Below are positions 34,722 to 46,930 of a DNA stretch of 64,000 nt, in pieces. The stretch lies in assembly GCF_014839805.1 (NCBI RefSeq), contig NC_051120.1:10478001-10542000 (forward strand), read 5' to 3'. The notes under the pieces are model-generated. The model was not told where the DNA came from, made no database searches, and worked only from the letters and a program-made list of their open reading frames with translations. The position numbers and the translations under genes are program-made. How positions within the stretch are numbered: position 1 is the first letter of the stretch; each line of letters opens with the position of its first letter. Origin of the DNA: Manduca sexta. Its lineage: Eukaryota > Arthropoda > Insecta > Lepidoptera > Sphingidae.

Positions 34722-35175
34722 AAAGGTTCCATATAACCCGATTCCTACCAGCTTCTCTTTATCTAGAATCTACTACTGGTGGTAGGTCTCTCATATGAGA
34801 GTCCGCCTGGGTAGGTACCACCGTAATGTCTATTTCTGCTCCCAAGTAGCAGTGTATAGTTACTGTTGTGTTCCAGTTTGAAGGACATTGTAGTCAGTGT
34901 AACTACTGGACATAATAAGACTCAACATCTCATGTCTTAGGATGGCGAGCGCAGTGGAATACCAAACAATACTTTGTGATTCATGGTGTTGGATGGTGTT
35001 TCTACGGTTTATGGATGGTCGTATCGCTTATCAGGCGAACGGCAAGGTCGTCTCGTTATACAAAGAAATTAAAAAAAAAAACTAATAATCATCAGAGCGA
35101 TTTGCAGGTCGCGTTTATGGTAAATTACTACCTATAATACCATTTCGGATAATTTCACCTTTCGCCACTGCTGCA
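34722..35175 (-). mobile_element. Family I element split by a family C copy
   Basis: The plus strand has 'aaaggttccatataacccgattcctaccagcttctctttatctagaatc' on the left and 'gatttgcaggtcgcgtttatgg', 'tttcacctttcgccactg' on the right of the family C insert at 34776-35081. Joined, they give one reversed element. Confidence 0.6.
34776..35081 (+). mobile_element. Family C retroelement, full-length, nested in family I
   Basis: Full order from 'ctggtggtaggtctctcatatgagag' to an A-run at 35071-35081. The flanks (34722-34775 and 35082-35175) join as one reversed family I element, with a CTACTA/CTAATA pair at the edges that may be a decayed target duplication. Confidence 0.7.
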
Positions 35176-35271
35176 TAAAGAAACATTGCAGTAGTACTGA
35201 TATGGACCCGCGCAACTTAATATTAATATTCTGTAATCATTGTTTATGTAAATGCAAACGTCTCTGCTTAC

Positions 35272-35351
35272 CTTCCGCTTATTATTAGTTTGAACAGCTT
35301 CCTGCACATGCGCCGTCGCTCGCCAAACAAATTGCTCACACAGCTTCCTTG
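35272..35351 (-). other. Candidate minus-strand exon, 80 nt
   Basis: The minus strand shows acceptor-like 'ttctttccgcaaag', an open frame KLCEQFVWRATAHVQEAVQT NNKRK, and donor GGAAG/GTAAGC. No family or partner exon recognised. Confidence 0.2.
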
Positions 35352-35929
35352 CTTTGCGGAAAGAACGTGATGGTTATGTAAAGAATTAAGGAATATTCTA
35401 GCAGCACACGATTTCCTAGTTGATACATTGTGCGAGGAATGATAGAGGTGTCGTTTTATTTTCAGTCAACAGCAGTACGTTCAACCCCATCTCAACCCCT
35501 TGTTGTTAATGTTCGAGCGATGTTTTAGTTGCTGAGTTGTTAATATTCTCTTATGTTCGCGGTTTTTTCGCATTCCTTTAGTGGATGTAGTATTGTAAGA
35601 ATAATGAGGAGAGACAAAGGCTTATTCATGTTTTGTATAAATGTACCTTTTAGAGTAGAAAATCTACAAAATATGAGCAATTTAGTCATCTAAATGCCAG
35701 AGGATTTATTTTATTTCCGCACGAAAAATTTATTGCACAAGGTTTGTTTTTAAATAGAGTGTAATCGAAACATAATATTGGCTAATGAACGAAGTTTGAT
35801 TTCTTTAAAAGGCGACAGAATAATACCGTTTTATATTTTGTGCATGTGTTGCGTACGTTCATTGTCTTCTCTCTGGTTTTAGGTATATTAAGATTAATAA
35901 GGCGGATAGATTTTTTTATACTTGCCGGT

Positions 35930-36118
35930 AGAGTGACTGCACCTGATGATAAGTGGAGTGGAGTCCAATAGAATGTCGACTGACGAGAGGTGATTACCCT
36001 TCGGCAGTCGACACAATTATGCCGGCCTGTTTGAACCGGAAATACACAGGCTGATACCGGAACGCGAAACACGTGGACCATTATAAGGGTTCTTAACACC
36101 TGTACGGTAGACCTTATC
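35930..36118 (+). mobile_element. Family D element with intact hairpin
   Basis: 'actgcacctgatgataagtggagtggagtccaatagaa' then TGTCGACTG ... CAGTCGACA, 'caattatgccggcctgtttg', 'cacaggctgataccggaacgcg', and a shortened tail. The nature of the family (SINE-like or LINE 3' end) is unclear. Confidence 0.65.
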
Positions 36119-36124
36119 GTAATA

Positions 36125-37205
36125 ATTAAACCAAATTATCTGCAATTTGGTTGAAGACGTATGGAACACCCTGACACACACGAAGTAGGCAGGGGAAGAA
36201 AACAGCTTAGCAAAGAAAAAAGAGAGAAAGAAAATGGCTGCTGAAATTAAACAAGAGTCGAAATAAAATTAGATTCAACATTTTAACACAATTCTTTGTT
36301 TAATTTTTACTTTAACAATTCTCTACCAAAGTCATTCAATGCAAGTCCTGCTTGCTTCAAAATTTGTAGAAGTCAACTTAGCATGATTGTTTACACTGAT
36401 GTCAACTTCTGTAACTTCGCTTGCTAATCTGAACTTCGCTTAACAATTAACAAAACTATCAGTTTTGTGTCAAGGACTGACTCATATTGGAGATAATATA
36501 CCCAGCTAAATAGCCTGTGTGGCTATCTACCAATTAGCAATCAAGTATTATTGACGATTGACCTACATGTACCAGGGTTCGGGATGGAACTCATTTATAC
36601 AAACTAGTTAACTCATCCCAGTGGCAAATTTGAAGTCTATACAATCATTAGTTACAAGATAAGTCAATAGCAGACTTAGGCTAGTCAATAGAAAACTTTG
36701 TAATAAACGAAATATTTTTAAGGTTATTTATGGCGAAGATTGAGAATTTGCAGTATATTCTGTAAGTTAATTACACTATGAATTACTTGATTCTATAGTC
36801 GCAACTATTTAGTATTTATTGGAGAGAGCGTAAGAGATCTAAGTATGTATATATAAACGCCACTTACTATGTCGGGAACGAGAGAATCTTCAGTTTCAAT
36901 TTAGTTGAAGCATTGACTAAACTGTCAGTTTAATTTGTATCTAAACTAAATATTGGCTCATTTGATATTTAATGATATGATGCTGGCCATGGTGTATCAA
37001 TATAGTGGGATGACTGGCATCATGCCACGGGGTACTAGCTTCAGCAGGCACGAAAGATTTATTTTATTTTACTTATTTAGGATAAAAAACCATTGTACAA
37101 TGAATTTTATAAAAGTAAGACTACATATATCGAAGATAATTGAACAACTAACTACATTATCCACAGTTTATATATTTATATTAACGGCTATTGGGAGTAC
37201 ATTTT
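36125..37205. other. Unassigned AT-rich DNA with a weak TATA/initiator pair
   Basis: TATATAAA at 36850 and TCAGTTTC at 36890 are about 42 bases apart, longer than standard. This could be an old LTR or promoter. No coding follows that I can support. Confidence 0.25.
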
Positions 37206-37208
37206 ACT

Positions 37209-37292
37209 TGTGGTAGTTCTCTCATATGTGAGAGTCCGCCTGGGTAAGTACCACCACAATATCTATTTCGGCCGCCACCACTACCACCACCA
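37209..37292 (+). mobile_element. Family C 5' fragment
   Basis: 'gtggtagttctctcatatgtgagagtccgcctgggtaagtaccacc' followed by a CCACCACTACCACCACC run. Only the hairpin end is present, and its terminal pairing is kept. Confidence 0.6.
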
Positions 37293-37688
37293 GTAAATGC
37301 TTTCAAAAACATCGTGACAAACCCTGAAAAGTAATTTGATTTAGAATTTGTTCGAAGCTTTTTAGATCTCAGTCTAACGATTCAGAAATTTAATAATAGA
37401 TTAAGTCCAGCGTGCAAGATTTTTAACAAAATATTTTGAGATACTTTCCTCTAGATTTTTTCATAATCAAAGTCGAGATGCTCGTGCAGTTCGCTCCTTT
37501 GATGGTTAGTATAATTTTTACTCGTCAATTTCTTAAGCATTTGCTAAGCACTAGCATTGCGCTTTTCTTGAAGACATATTGAATCTAAATTCCAAGCAAC
37601 TAAGGTACAATTCCAAATGCATCACGGTAAAGCAGTCAATATACGTCCCGTGATGATATTGAGCCTGTCTCTAAATCAAACCTGGTTT

Positions 37689-37941
37689 TAGGTCATATGT
37701 GAGAGTCTGCCCGGGTAGGTACCACCCCTCCTGTTGTGTTCCGGTTTAAACATTGTAGCCAGTGTAACTACTGACATAGGACTTAACATCTCATGTCTCA
37801 CAATGGCGAGCGTAGTGGAATACCAAACAATACTTTGTAATTATTCGTTACTGGATGGTATTTCTTCTGTTTATGGGCGATGCTATCGCTTACCACCAGG
37901 TGAACGGCAAGCTCGTCTCATCTTTTAAAGCAATAAAAAAA
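37689..37941 (+). mobile_element. Family C retroelement, internally deleted
   Basis: 'taggtcatatgtgagagtctgcccgggtaggtaccacc' joined to 'tgttgtgttccggttt', then to 'ttttaaagcaataaaaaaatc'. A separate 5' fragment lies at 37209-37292. Confidence 0.65.
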
Positions 37942-38279
37942 TCAAGCACAAATTTCCTCATGACGAAGATCTTAGCCTCATTACACTGTCACTGTAAGCC
38001 TTCATAGGTTGGTCCTATAAACCTTGCAATTCTAGAAAAATATTACATCTATTAAAATGAAATTCCTAACTATGGAACAGTAACATAATATAGAGCTAGT
38101 ATATGAGTATTAAGTATTAGGTGTTGTTTGCGGCGTTACCCATGTGAAATGCCTTCCTACTACAAAAGTCCCTAAAATACTACACGACGTAAACGCCATC
38201 TACTTAAAAAAGCAGATAACAAATAAAGTATTTCCTTACTGAAACAAATTACCAGAATAAAAAGCCCATGTGTTATATT

Positions 38280-38508
38280 CAGGACATGATATATCCGTAT
38301 GCAAAATTTCATCCAAATCAGTTCAGCGGTTTTTACGTTTACTTAAACATTTTACAAACTGTCATTGATATTACTCAGATAAGAGCTAAGATCTATTACT
38401 AGTCGTTTCCAATGGTTTGAAACAGCACATTTACAATAACACGGCGTTAATTAGATTGTGAATATCCCCGCGAGCGTAGCGAGCGGCGTCGCAGCACAAA
38501 GTTAGTAA
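38280..38508 (+). mobile_element. Helitron-like element, decayed
   Basis: 'gcaaaatttcatccaaatcagttcagcggtttt' is followed by a GC hairpin block 'cgcgagcgtagcgagcgg' and an end 'acaaagttagt', resembling a mutated CTAG/T terminus. The left edge is uncertain. Confidence 0.4.
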
Positions 38509-38869
38509 TTACTACATCATTTGTACGTGTCTTACATGCATACGATATATTTGTTGTGTTCTGTTTGTGTGCGTTTCCGTTGTCGTACGGTATTGCGTTT
38601 TATTTATCTAGATCTGAATCAAAGTTAGGTGTCAAACTAGTAGGTCATATGATCCTAATAAAGAACGAATCCTCTCTTTTAGATAGTTTTGAAAGAACTG
38701 TTTCTCAATTGTAAATTCATATTTCTTTGTGGTCTAGTAGAGTGGTTTATCCAAGGTTCGGTTCCCAGGTCAGGCAATATTTTATCTGGGTTTGTTTAAC
38801 ATGAGTTGCCAGATAGTAAAGTTTGTTGACTGAAACCTGCTGTAGAACTTCAATTTTTTTCATGTATGG

Positions 38870-38995
38870 CAATGTGACCTCACGGCACCTGATGGTGAGC
38901 GAAATGGAGACTTGATACAGTATCAACTGACGTAACCATGACGTATCCTTCGCCAGGCGACACAATTATGCCGGCTTCTTTAATGTCTCTAAATA
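38870..38995 (+). mobile_element. Family D 5' half, diverged
   Basis: 'cacctgatggtgagcgaaatggagacttgatacagtatcaactgacg', 'ccttcgccaggcgacacaattatgccggc'. Confidence 0.5.
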
Positions 38996-39631
38996 CAGAC
39001 AAAAAATTATGACAATTACCCAGTAATCGCGTCCTCTCGGTAGCAAAAGACACGTTTTGACGTGATACAGTGGAATGGCGTCCGTCGCCCGAGGATCTTC
39101 AGCTCGCGTTGTATATGGCGCATGCGATAGTAGCTTCCGGTATGCTATACGCAGTGCTATATCGTACTGCCTACCCTGTTAACACATTAGCTAATCTACA
39201 CTATTGATTAGCATATAGTTTTGTAGTATTTGTGGTTAAGGTTTTTCGTAGTATTTTATAATTGACAATTTTATGATGGAAGATAATCTTCTACCAGTTC
39301 ATCATCATCATCTTCATCTGTAATGTAGGGTTAAATGTCCTTTTTCAAGAATATTGCTTAAAGATTTTGATTAGTTGTAAAATCCGTTGAGTGTTTGACC
39401 TTATCTATCTAGGACAGTCCCGGATAAATGACGTTAAAAATCCCGTGTCGACATATCCAAGAACCTAAAATTTCCTGGTCCACAACTTTTTCTTGTTTAG
39501 CCTTTGGAAGTCCATTGGTGAACATAGGCATCCTTCAACGACTACCAGACCATTCTATTAGAAACGGCCTGCTGACAATTTTATGATGAAAGATAATATT
39601 GCTTTTTCTGCGGATAAAATTTGGTAAAAAG

Positions 39632-39790
39632 TAGTGGCAAAAGAAGAAATTTCCCGAAAGAGAACCCGACTCAACAGATAGATATTAATATGCATAAACG
39701 CGGGCTACAAATCGTTCTAATGATAATTAGATTCTACATAAAGGAAAGCCAGCAGGAATCGGGTTATATAGACCCTTTGCCATTGATACA
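39632..39790 (+). mobile_element. Family I element
   Basis: 'gtagtggcaaaagaagaaatttcccgaaagagaacccgac', 'gatattaatatgcataaacgcgggctacaaatcgttctaatgataattagattctacataaagg', 'gcaggaatcgggttatatagaccctttgcc'. No coding. Other copies are at 6531, 27252, 34722/35082 and 47345. Confidence 0.6.
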
Positions 39791-39822
39791 AAGGTAGTTT
39801 TATTTTGCCTGTTGATCTAAAC

Positions 39823-39974
39823 CACAGATTCCCAAAGTGGTCCAGGTGGACCCCCAGGGGTCCGTGGGAGATTTGACAGGGGTCCACGTTAGCGTGACCA
39901 AAAATGAGGGTCAACAATTCGTAAGAGCAAAATCGTGAAACGGGTATAAGCGAAATAAAGATTGGGAACTTCTG
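39823..39974. mobile_element. hAT-like MITE, 152 bp, with 8-bp target duplication
   Basis: Ends CACAGATTCCCAAAG and, reading inward from the right, CAGAAGTTCCCAATC: 15-bp imperfect inverted repeats in register. ATCTAAAC flanks both sides (39815-39822, 39975-39982). The inside has a 'gtccacgg'-type palindromic core ('cccccaggggtcc'), as in many hAT derivatives. No coding. Confidence 0.75.
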
Positions 39975-41056
39975 ATCTAAACAATCATTGATTATGAATA
40001 ATAATAATTAATATTCACACACCGTACATTTTTATGACAATATTGAGGTCAAATATTATTGTTTGTGTCTTCAACAAGGTACTAAACCTAGCCTCTTAAT
40101 AACCTCATACCATATATGTAGAGCGCAGAGGTAGATGAATACGCATGTATTCCCAAAGGTGATTAAGATTGTTATAAGGAGTTGGACAATCAACATCCTT
40201 AATAAGTATTCGCGCGAAGATATTTTAGTTTTATGATGTGATAGGGGTTGCATTTCATCATAATCATCATCCACAACCTGTAGAGTCTCACTGTTGGGTA
40301 TAGGCCTCCCGTATATCATGGGGTCGAATTTATCTGTAAAAAATTTCTAACTCGGTTATTCAGAGAAGTAGTTTAACAAATTCAAAACTACAAATTGCCT
40401 ACAGTTTTAGTTCAATGGAAACATTTTTTTTTTCAAGTCCATCAACCTTTATTTTTATGAAGAAAACAAAAATTGGTATGAACACAAAAGGTGTGAAGAC
40501 ATAATTTGAGATTTGTTCAAACTATGTGGGTGCTCGTACATTGAATCGATTATGACATTATTAATTTGTTAATCGAATCTAGTGATATTAATCTTGCAGC
40601 AATTTACTAAGAATATTATCGTCACTGATATACCATAATGTCGTATTTGGATTTTCTAAAAAAAAAATAATGCAGTCGGTCATATCTTTACAAATTTCCC
40701 TGTACTAGTTACAATCGATTTAAGTATAAATAGACAGTAAAATTATGTCCGTTCCGAAGAAAAATATTACTGTTTACATGATACTATAAAAAAAAACAAT
40801 TTGTTTCCTGTAAAAAAGTATTTCAAAATATGATATTTTGATATGACAGCAACGTTATGTTCCTGAATGTAAGTTATATATTTTTGTTTTTAGTTAAGAT
40901 TCTGCTAAGATCATAATAATTTAATTGGTTCATTAACTTAGTATTACTTTTACGCTGTCGCAGATCCCGGGCTCGATATCTAAATGAAACTAGCAAAATA
41001 TCTGTCACATAACGCATACTTCAACTTGGAAGCGACGCTCGATATGCCGTTGACTA

Positions 41057-41287
41057 TCACATGAGACGGAAATACGCACTAATTACTCCAACGGTCATTA
41101 TTTCAAATCTCATTGTTAAACTAGCATCACTAGCGCCACCTGGTCCGTGTAATAACAGTTCGCTGTACAAAGGTTCCGCGTGTGATATTTTTGTATCATC
41201 GTCTTTTGTTTTGCGGACAATAATACGGAACTTGTGATGAGCGGGCCGGGGAGCGACCGCGGGAGGCAGGGAGGTACAGTACTGCAC
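41057..41287 (-). other. Compositionally coding-like frame, unidentified
   Basis: 76-codon frame rich in Pro/Ala at its start, then RKTKDDDTKISHAEPLYSEL and GPGGASDASL. GC-richer than its surroundings. No family recognised; probably a transposon remnant. Confidence 0.2.
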
Positions 41288-41307
41288 TTTATTAATACCG
41301 CAATTTG

Positions 41308-41680
41308 ACCCTACTGGACCTGATGGTAATTTTCATATGTGCCCGATAAAGAGATCCTATTACACCTATGGTAAGTGGAGTGGGTCCAGTGGTTCGACTG
41401 ATGAGAGATGGTTACCCCTCGGCAGTCGTCACAATTACGCCGGTCTGTTAGAACGGGGTATACGCAGGCTGATCACTGTACACGACACTTACATGGGCTA
41501 CTATGGCGGGTTTTAACACCTTGTAGTGCAGATAGTGTCGACTGGCCAGAAATTATCCGCTAATCGACGTAATTATGCCTTGAAAGATATACCGGCTGAT
41601 CTGGAATGCGATACTAATCGGCAACTATGACGGGTTTTACCTTATGTACGGTGGTCGCTATCCGGGCGGATATAAAAATA
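41308..41680 (+). mobile_element. Two family D copies in tandem
   Basis: First copy from 'ggacctgatggtaa...ctatggtaagtggagtgg' to 'gggctactatggcgggttttaacaccttg' (to about 41525). The second resumes at 'gtgtcgactggccag' and ends 'ggtggtcgctatccgggcggatataaaaata'. Both lack intact hairpin arms. Confidence 0.6.
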
Positions 41681-41769
41681 CTTCTACCAGTTATATGTAT
41701 GACGGGAGACTCATCAAGGATTTTCATATTAAATAAAGTACTCAGTTGCAGCTCGGGGTTAGAAGGTTG

Positions 41770-42170
41770 CCGGCGTGATGGCTCAGAAAGTATGTAAAGT
41801 CATGCACCTGAACTCTCTCCGGTCATATCGGATTGCCGTCTCACCGGACTATGAGAGTAAAGGAACAGAGAGTGAAACTGTGTATTGTGCACATTTAAAA
41901 GAAAGAAAAGAGGTTTTTTGTCCCTTCTGATGCATGCAGTACATAATAATACAAGTGCAGCGCTACACGCCTGCGATGTAACAATTAGGTGGCCAGCTCA
42001 GCACACTGCTGTGTTGAGAAGTGAGCCACAACAAAGCGCTGGTTTTCAGTGGCCACCCAATGTGACGCAACAGAAGCTAACTTGTGCACTATAATATCTC
42101 CTGCGTAGCTGATCTCCGTTGAGATTGGCCGCCGTGGCCAAAATACGGCTTATTCGTTCATACCCAATTG
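41770..42170 (+). mobile_element. L-type SINE body, headless copy
   Basis: 'ggctcagaaagtatgtaaagtc', 'gaactctctccggtcatatcggattgccgtctcaccggactatgagagt', later 'gtgcactataatatctcctgcgtagctgatctccgttgagattggccgccgtggcc'. These match the blocks at 33.5-34.0 kb in the same order. The middle (41900-42085) is unlike the other copy. Confidence 0.6.
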
Positions 42171-42511
42171 AATAAACACAAAAAATACTAAATGACTCCT
42201 TCATCGGGAAGTTAAAAATATGTCGAACTCCAACGTCCAAGTAACTATTGTGAACACCGTGGCACAATGCTCATATCAAACAATCATTTTTATTATTCGT
42301 AAATCTATTGTGAGTAGCTTAGTGGGAACATAGCTACATTATTTTTAGTTTGTGCTCGCGAATGCGGTAATATTCGATCCTGGGGAAAAGAAACTGTTAG
42401 AGAAAGAATTTTCTTCATGTGACCAATACCATGTGTTCAATTTTTTTTCATTGGTTTACTGGTGATATTTGTATCCGAATAGCAACCACCGTACACAAGG
42501 TGTAAAATCCG

Positions 42512-42710
42512 CCAGTGTGTATTCTTTGTGAATTATCGCTTTCTTACTTGAGAAATTCTGTAAGTATAGGAATTTTGAGGGTGTGTGAAGTCTACCCCCA
42601 CAAGCCAGCGTGGTGGACTAAAGCCTAATGCCTCTTAGTAGCAGAGGAGGCCTGTACCCAGCCGTGGAACAATATATAATGCAGGGCTGATATTATTAAA
42701 AAAAAATCTT
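42512..42710 (+). mobile_element. Family B SINE, 3' half, joined to a family D end
   Basis: 'gtgtattctttgtgaattatcgc' to 'ggaacaatatataatgcagggctgatattatta' with a poly-A-like tail. It follows directly on a reversed family D fragment (42465-42511). Confidence 0.65.
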
Positions 42711-43644
42711 TATAATTATTGTATCCAAATCATGTGCCATGAAGTCACTTTAACGACCCTTAAACAAAATTCCCAAAAAATATTTATTGATAATTGTTAA
42801 ACTTGCAGTACCGTGCTCGCAGACTGCGGTTTAAGCCGGCCTTGCTAACTGCCGTGTCCAGAATGCTTAGTGGACAGACGGACAAAGAGTTATTGTACAC
42901 CTTGCTGCGCGGCACACGAGTCGCTCACACGTTTTAAACAAGGAAATTCCGCAATTCAGTATTTGGACAGTTTGTCTTCGGTATTTAGTTGTATTTTGGT
43001 TGTTCTGCCTCTTCCCCCGTTATACTTCAAGTGTATTTTTTTTATTTCTCGTTGAAATGACCTTGACCTTTCATTCAGGATCCAGATAATTTTGCATGGA
43101 TGAATTGTTTTAACTCAACGCCATAATGTGGAAGATAAGCATGTCAATAACGTGGTACAAAAAAATTGGCGAAAAAATAACACTTATTTTTCATTTAGAA
43201 AAATATTTATGAAACACGACATATGAAAAATCTGGTTTATCTACATTTTGAATACAAGCATGAGTTTTTTTTAAACAATTGCTGGTCGAGCAACTGGGCC
43301 GTCATACCGCAACTGCCCCTGTACAGTAGCAACACACAATACACTCTACATCTCCACTTGTCACCCAAAAGCAATATCTCAGAACGACATGTTTTATCAC
43401 TACTTATAATTTAGAACTATTACCAAAACATCTAAATTCATGCATCTTTTTCTGTAATGACTTCTACACAAACTTTGATTCCTACGTGTCGTATATGATG
43501 GGGCTGTGAAACTGATTAAATCTATGTCACATAAGTCATAAATGACTTAGTAATGCTTAAATAAATGGCAATGTAACATTTAATGACACATTTAAATGAC
43601 ATATATGCATTATGCGTGTAAACTTACCCATCATCAGAAGCATA

Positions 43645-43873
43645 ATCGTCATCAGCCAGAGGTGTCCACTGAACACAGGTCTCCCTCAAAGATTTCCATT
43701 GGACCCGTTGCAATAACGTGTGCAGCGTTTTCTTGCGTCTTATCAAGTTGTCTGTCTATTAAACAATTAATTATTGTAGATTATTTAATCTATTATTCCA
43801 ATAGGGCAATCTGGAAATCTGTGTGGGAGACCCATGTTCAGCAGTGGATATCCTGCGGCTGATGATGATGATT
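43645..43873. mobile_element. Two RTE LINE 3' ends in opposite orientation
   Basis: 'gtcatcagccagaggtgtccactgaacacaggtctccctc' (43649, minus) and 'gtgggagacccatgttcagcagtggatatcctgcggctgatgatgatg' (43823-43872, plus) are the RTE 3' end facing apart around about 90 bases of other DNA. Confidence 0.55.
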
Positions 43874-46168
43874 TAATCGATTATAGAAAAAAATGTGATA
43901 TTAATTTTCTATTGTTCGATGAAGTAATACTACAGTTATATCGGAGCATCGCGTGCGCGCGGCGAGCTGTATCATTGAATAATACATTGGAAACTAGGTG
44001 AACACACTCGTTTTATTTCTAGATTTTATTTACCAAAACCTGTATTTGAGTACTGATATCTATTCAAGTTTTATTGTCTTGTAGTTGAAACGCATTGATA
44101 TGCTAATTTTGATAACGGTTTATGATAAAGTTTTCGGGGTCCTTTTTAATTATAACGTACGTAGTATTACTATTACAAAAAATAATAAAAAAAGCCTTTA
44201 TTAGAAACTACTCAAATTTAAATTTAATCTTATACACATATAAAGTTTTGTGACTTAATTTCTAGTAGTCGCCTTTGCGGCGTAGGCTTCTTTTTTTCGG
44301 CGGTTTTCTCCACACCTCTCTTACGCGTGCCTGTTGCATCCAGTTACCACATCTTTGTTGAAAAATATCCTCCCCCTAATTTTTGGTCTTTAGTATTACT
44401 ATTTTAATTAATGTTTATGATTAGAAACGAGCTATAAATTTGTTATTTTAATTTTTTATTAATACAGACAATAGTGGTTGAAAATTAGAAGTGAGTTTTA
44501 CTTTAAAAAAAGGTTAGGTCGATTTTTTTCCTGTAGTCACTGAAAATACCAATGACTCAAAACCTCATAAAACATTTCCAAGACAAATATGACTTTCTAA
44601 AATTCGTAAAATAATTCCAAAAAATCCCATGATACACGCCTTTGTTTGGCACACATACATCGCTGAACAAAACAAAGCCTATTTCCTACAAAACAAAACC
44701 GCCAACCGGAAGGCCCGATGACATATTGAATCCGACATTATTGTAACTCGTTACCAGGGACGTGCCGATGGGATCGCGAGTGCAATACTAATAGGCCCTT
44801 GCTGATTCAACTGAAGGTTTCCTGGTCGATGCTATTCTGTGCTAGCATTAGTGTGGGCAGGGCTTGCGCGAGCGCATGCACCGGTTACTCGGTCAGCTGG
44901 ATTTGGGATTTTGTGACAAACGTGCGTTCGATTTTTGAATTTTCAAAGTGTTTGTGTTCTAACAATTTTGAATATGTGATGTTCCAATTTTATACTTCTC
45001 AAGTGATTGGTGTTTGAAGTTTGGATTTATTAAGATGTTAAGTAAAGGAATGCATAGGTTTTTGATCTTTGCAATGTTTACTAACTAACGTGACGCGCAA
45101 ACAGGTCTGTGACTTACGATTTCACAACCTTCGAGCCGCTGTTTATTACCGGTGTTGTTCAACTCATAATTACTTAGTATTTTTTAAATTATTGTTTTCG
45201 TCGTTGTAATCGTTCTTCTATTGTAAAATATTTAATCAACGTAAGAGCGTGTTGCACGAGTAAAGTGTAAAAATCTGAAAATAAAATCCCTTTAAATGTT
45301 TGTTGAGATTAAATAAAAACAAAACAAAAAACCTGATAAAATTTCACTATCGCCTTATAAAATTAAAGTGACAGCGAAATGCGCATTCCAAATTCAAACT
45401 GCACTAAAATGGAATTTCATTCGCCGTATCACATTCGAGTAAGATCGTAATCCGAATACACCCGAAGTGAGATTTAAAATTGGAACTTCATTTATTGTTT
45501 AACCGTTACAACGTTCCGTTACGTGTCCCTTCGCGAATCGTGAGCTTGGGGCATTTGTGAAAACTAACTTATTAGTGCTGGAGCGATATATTAAACACAG
45601 ATAATTTCGTCCTTATATCATTGAATTAAGACGTAGTTGTATATTTAGCAACGGCATTAAAATAGTAGAGTGCATCCGACGATCTTTGATAAACATGTAC
45701 ATTGACCTCGAATGTTTTTCAACAATTTATTTACATAATTAAATTGAATGTTTGTTTTTGATACTTTCGGCTTTTAAGAAGTGAATGGAAATGCGTGTTA
45801 ATTGGCATGTATTTATAGGTCCATTTGCTATATCTGTGACATTTATTCGAATTTAGTAGGCCGGTATAATATCGGATAAAGAAACGTATACACTAGTATC
45901 ACTCAATTTCTTTTTAAGCCTCTTGCTATGCAGAGTTTTTAACTCTATGTTTTTTTTTATTCCTCTTATTTTGAAAGTTTTTGGTTTTACATTTTTATAT
46001 ATATCTTAATAATATTGATGGATATAAAAAATTAAAAGAAATGGATCAGCTTCTGATCGCGAGGAGCAAGACGCAAAACTCCGGTGGTTAGGGATTCATA
46101 GCGAGGAATCTTCTGTTGTTTTTTTATTATCATTGTGTCCTTAAATTTGGTTTTGATTTTCTACTGCC
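43874..46168. other. 2.3 kb without a recognised gene or repeat
   Basis: A GC-richer patch near 44830-44910 has a short frame but no recognisable protein. The rest is AT-rich. Confidence 0.4.
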
Positions 46169-46406
46169 TTGGCGTAGTTGTATTACAAGACTGCAGTACT
46201 AAGGTCTCAGGTTCAATCGTCTGATCGGGCAAAGTGATATTGGGTCTTTCTACTCAGTATCAGCCTGGGGTCTAAAATTTGTGCTCGATATGGCGATAGG
46301 GTCGCTCCCTATCACATCATGGGACGGAATAATCACGTCGAAAAATGGGTGCACTAGTTGAACTTCAGCCTACACCTTCAGAAAGAAAGGCTTGCGTGTG
46401 TGTTTT
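46169..46406 (+). mobile_element. Family A tRNA-derived SINE
   Basis: Head 'ggcgtagttgtattacaag', B-box-like GGTTCAATCGT at 46210, then 'gggcaaagtgatattgggt', 'cagcctggggtctaaaatttgtgctcgatatggcgatag', 'tcatgggacggaat' and a tail 'ttgcgtgtgtgttt'. The fullest copy of this family here. Confidence 0.75.
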
Positions 46407-46873
46407 CTTAAATATTAAGTTTAAGTCTAAAAAAAATAGTTCAAGAATTATAAATCTGTCCCTGGCGATATTTTTTTTCAAAAAGCAATAAATTTTAAAA
46501 TGCCATGACAAAAGCACGTTCAAACAGATAATCAATTTCGGTAATTTTAATGAACAAAGTTTAGTGTAAAAACTAGTTGAAAAATTCCAACCACTACACA
46601 AAAAGACGTATAAACAAAATATTAACCAAAATGAAGTTTTAATATCAAAATATGATCGTGAGTTGCGCATCCGGGTTTTAAAACGTCGGTAAATGTGGTT
46701 TGAATGGCGGCCAACTCCGAACTTATATCATAATTACAGTTGGCACAACTTTATTCAGTTCATCCATTTTGTAAATATTTTAACATTTATAACAAAATTG
46801 TTTGCCCGCAGCACCTTCTGCTTTGTTTTTTCCGGGATATAAAACCTATAGCACTGGAGTAATGTAGCTGCCT

Positions 46874-46930
46874 ATTATAATATCAGCCCTGTATTATATA
46901 CTTGCCCACTGCTGAGCACGGGCCTCCTGA
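46874..46930 (-). mobile_element. Family B SINE 3'-end fragment
   Basis: 'ttataatatcagccctgtattatatacttgcccactgctgagcacgggcctcctga' only. It abuts Helitron-like sequence at about 46800-46870 ('ttgcccgcagcacc...tttccgggatataaaacc'). Confidence 0.6.

Noticed and set aside
36850..36894. TATA plus TCAGT as a second promoter
   Set aside because: Spacing of about 42 bases is too long and no coding follows.
44799..45017. 72-codon plus-strand frame over a GC-richer patch
   Set aside because: No homologue, no splice or start signals, and composition changes midway.
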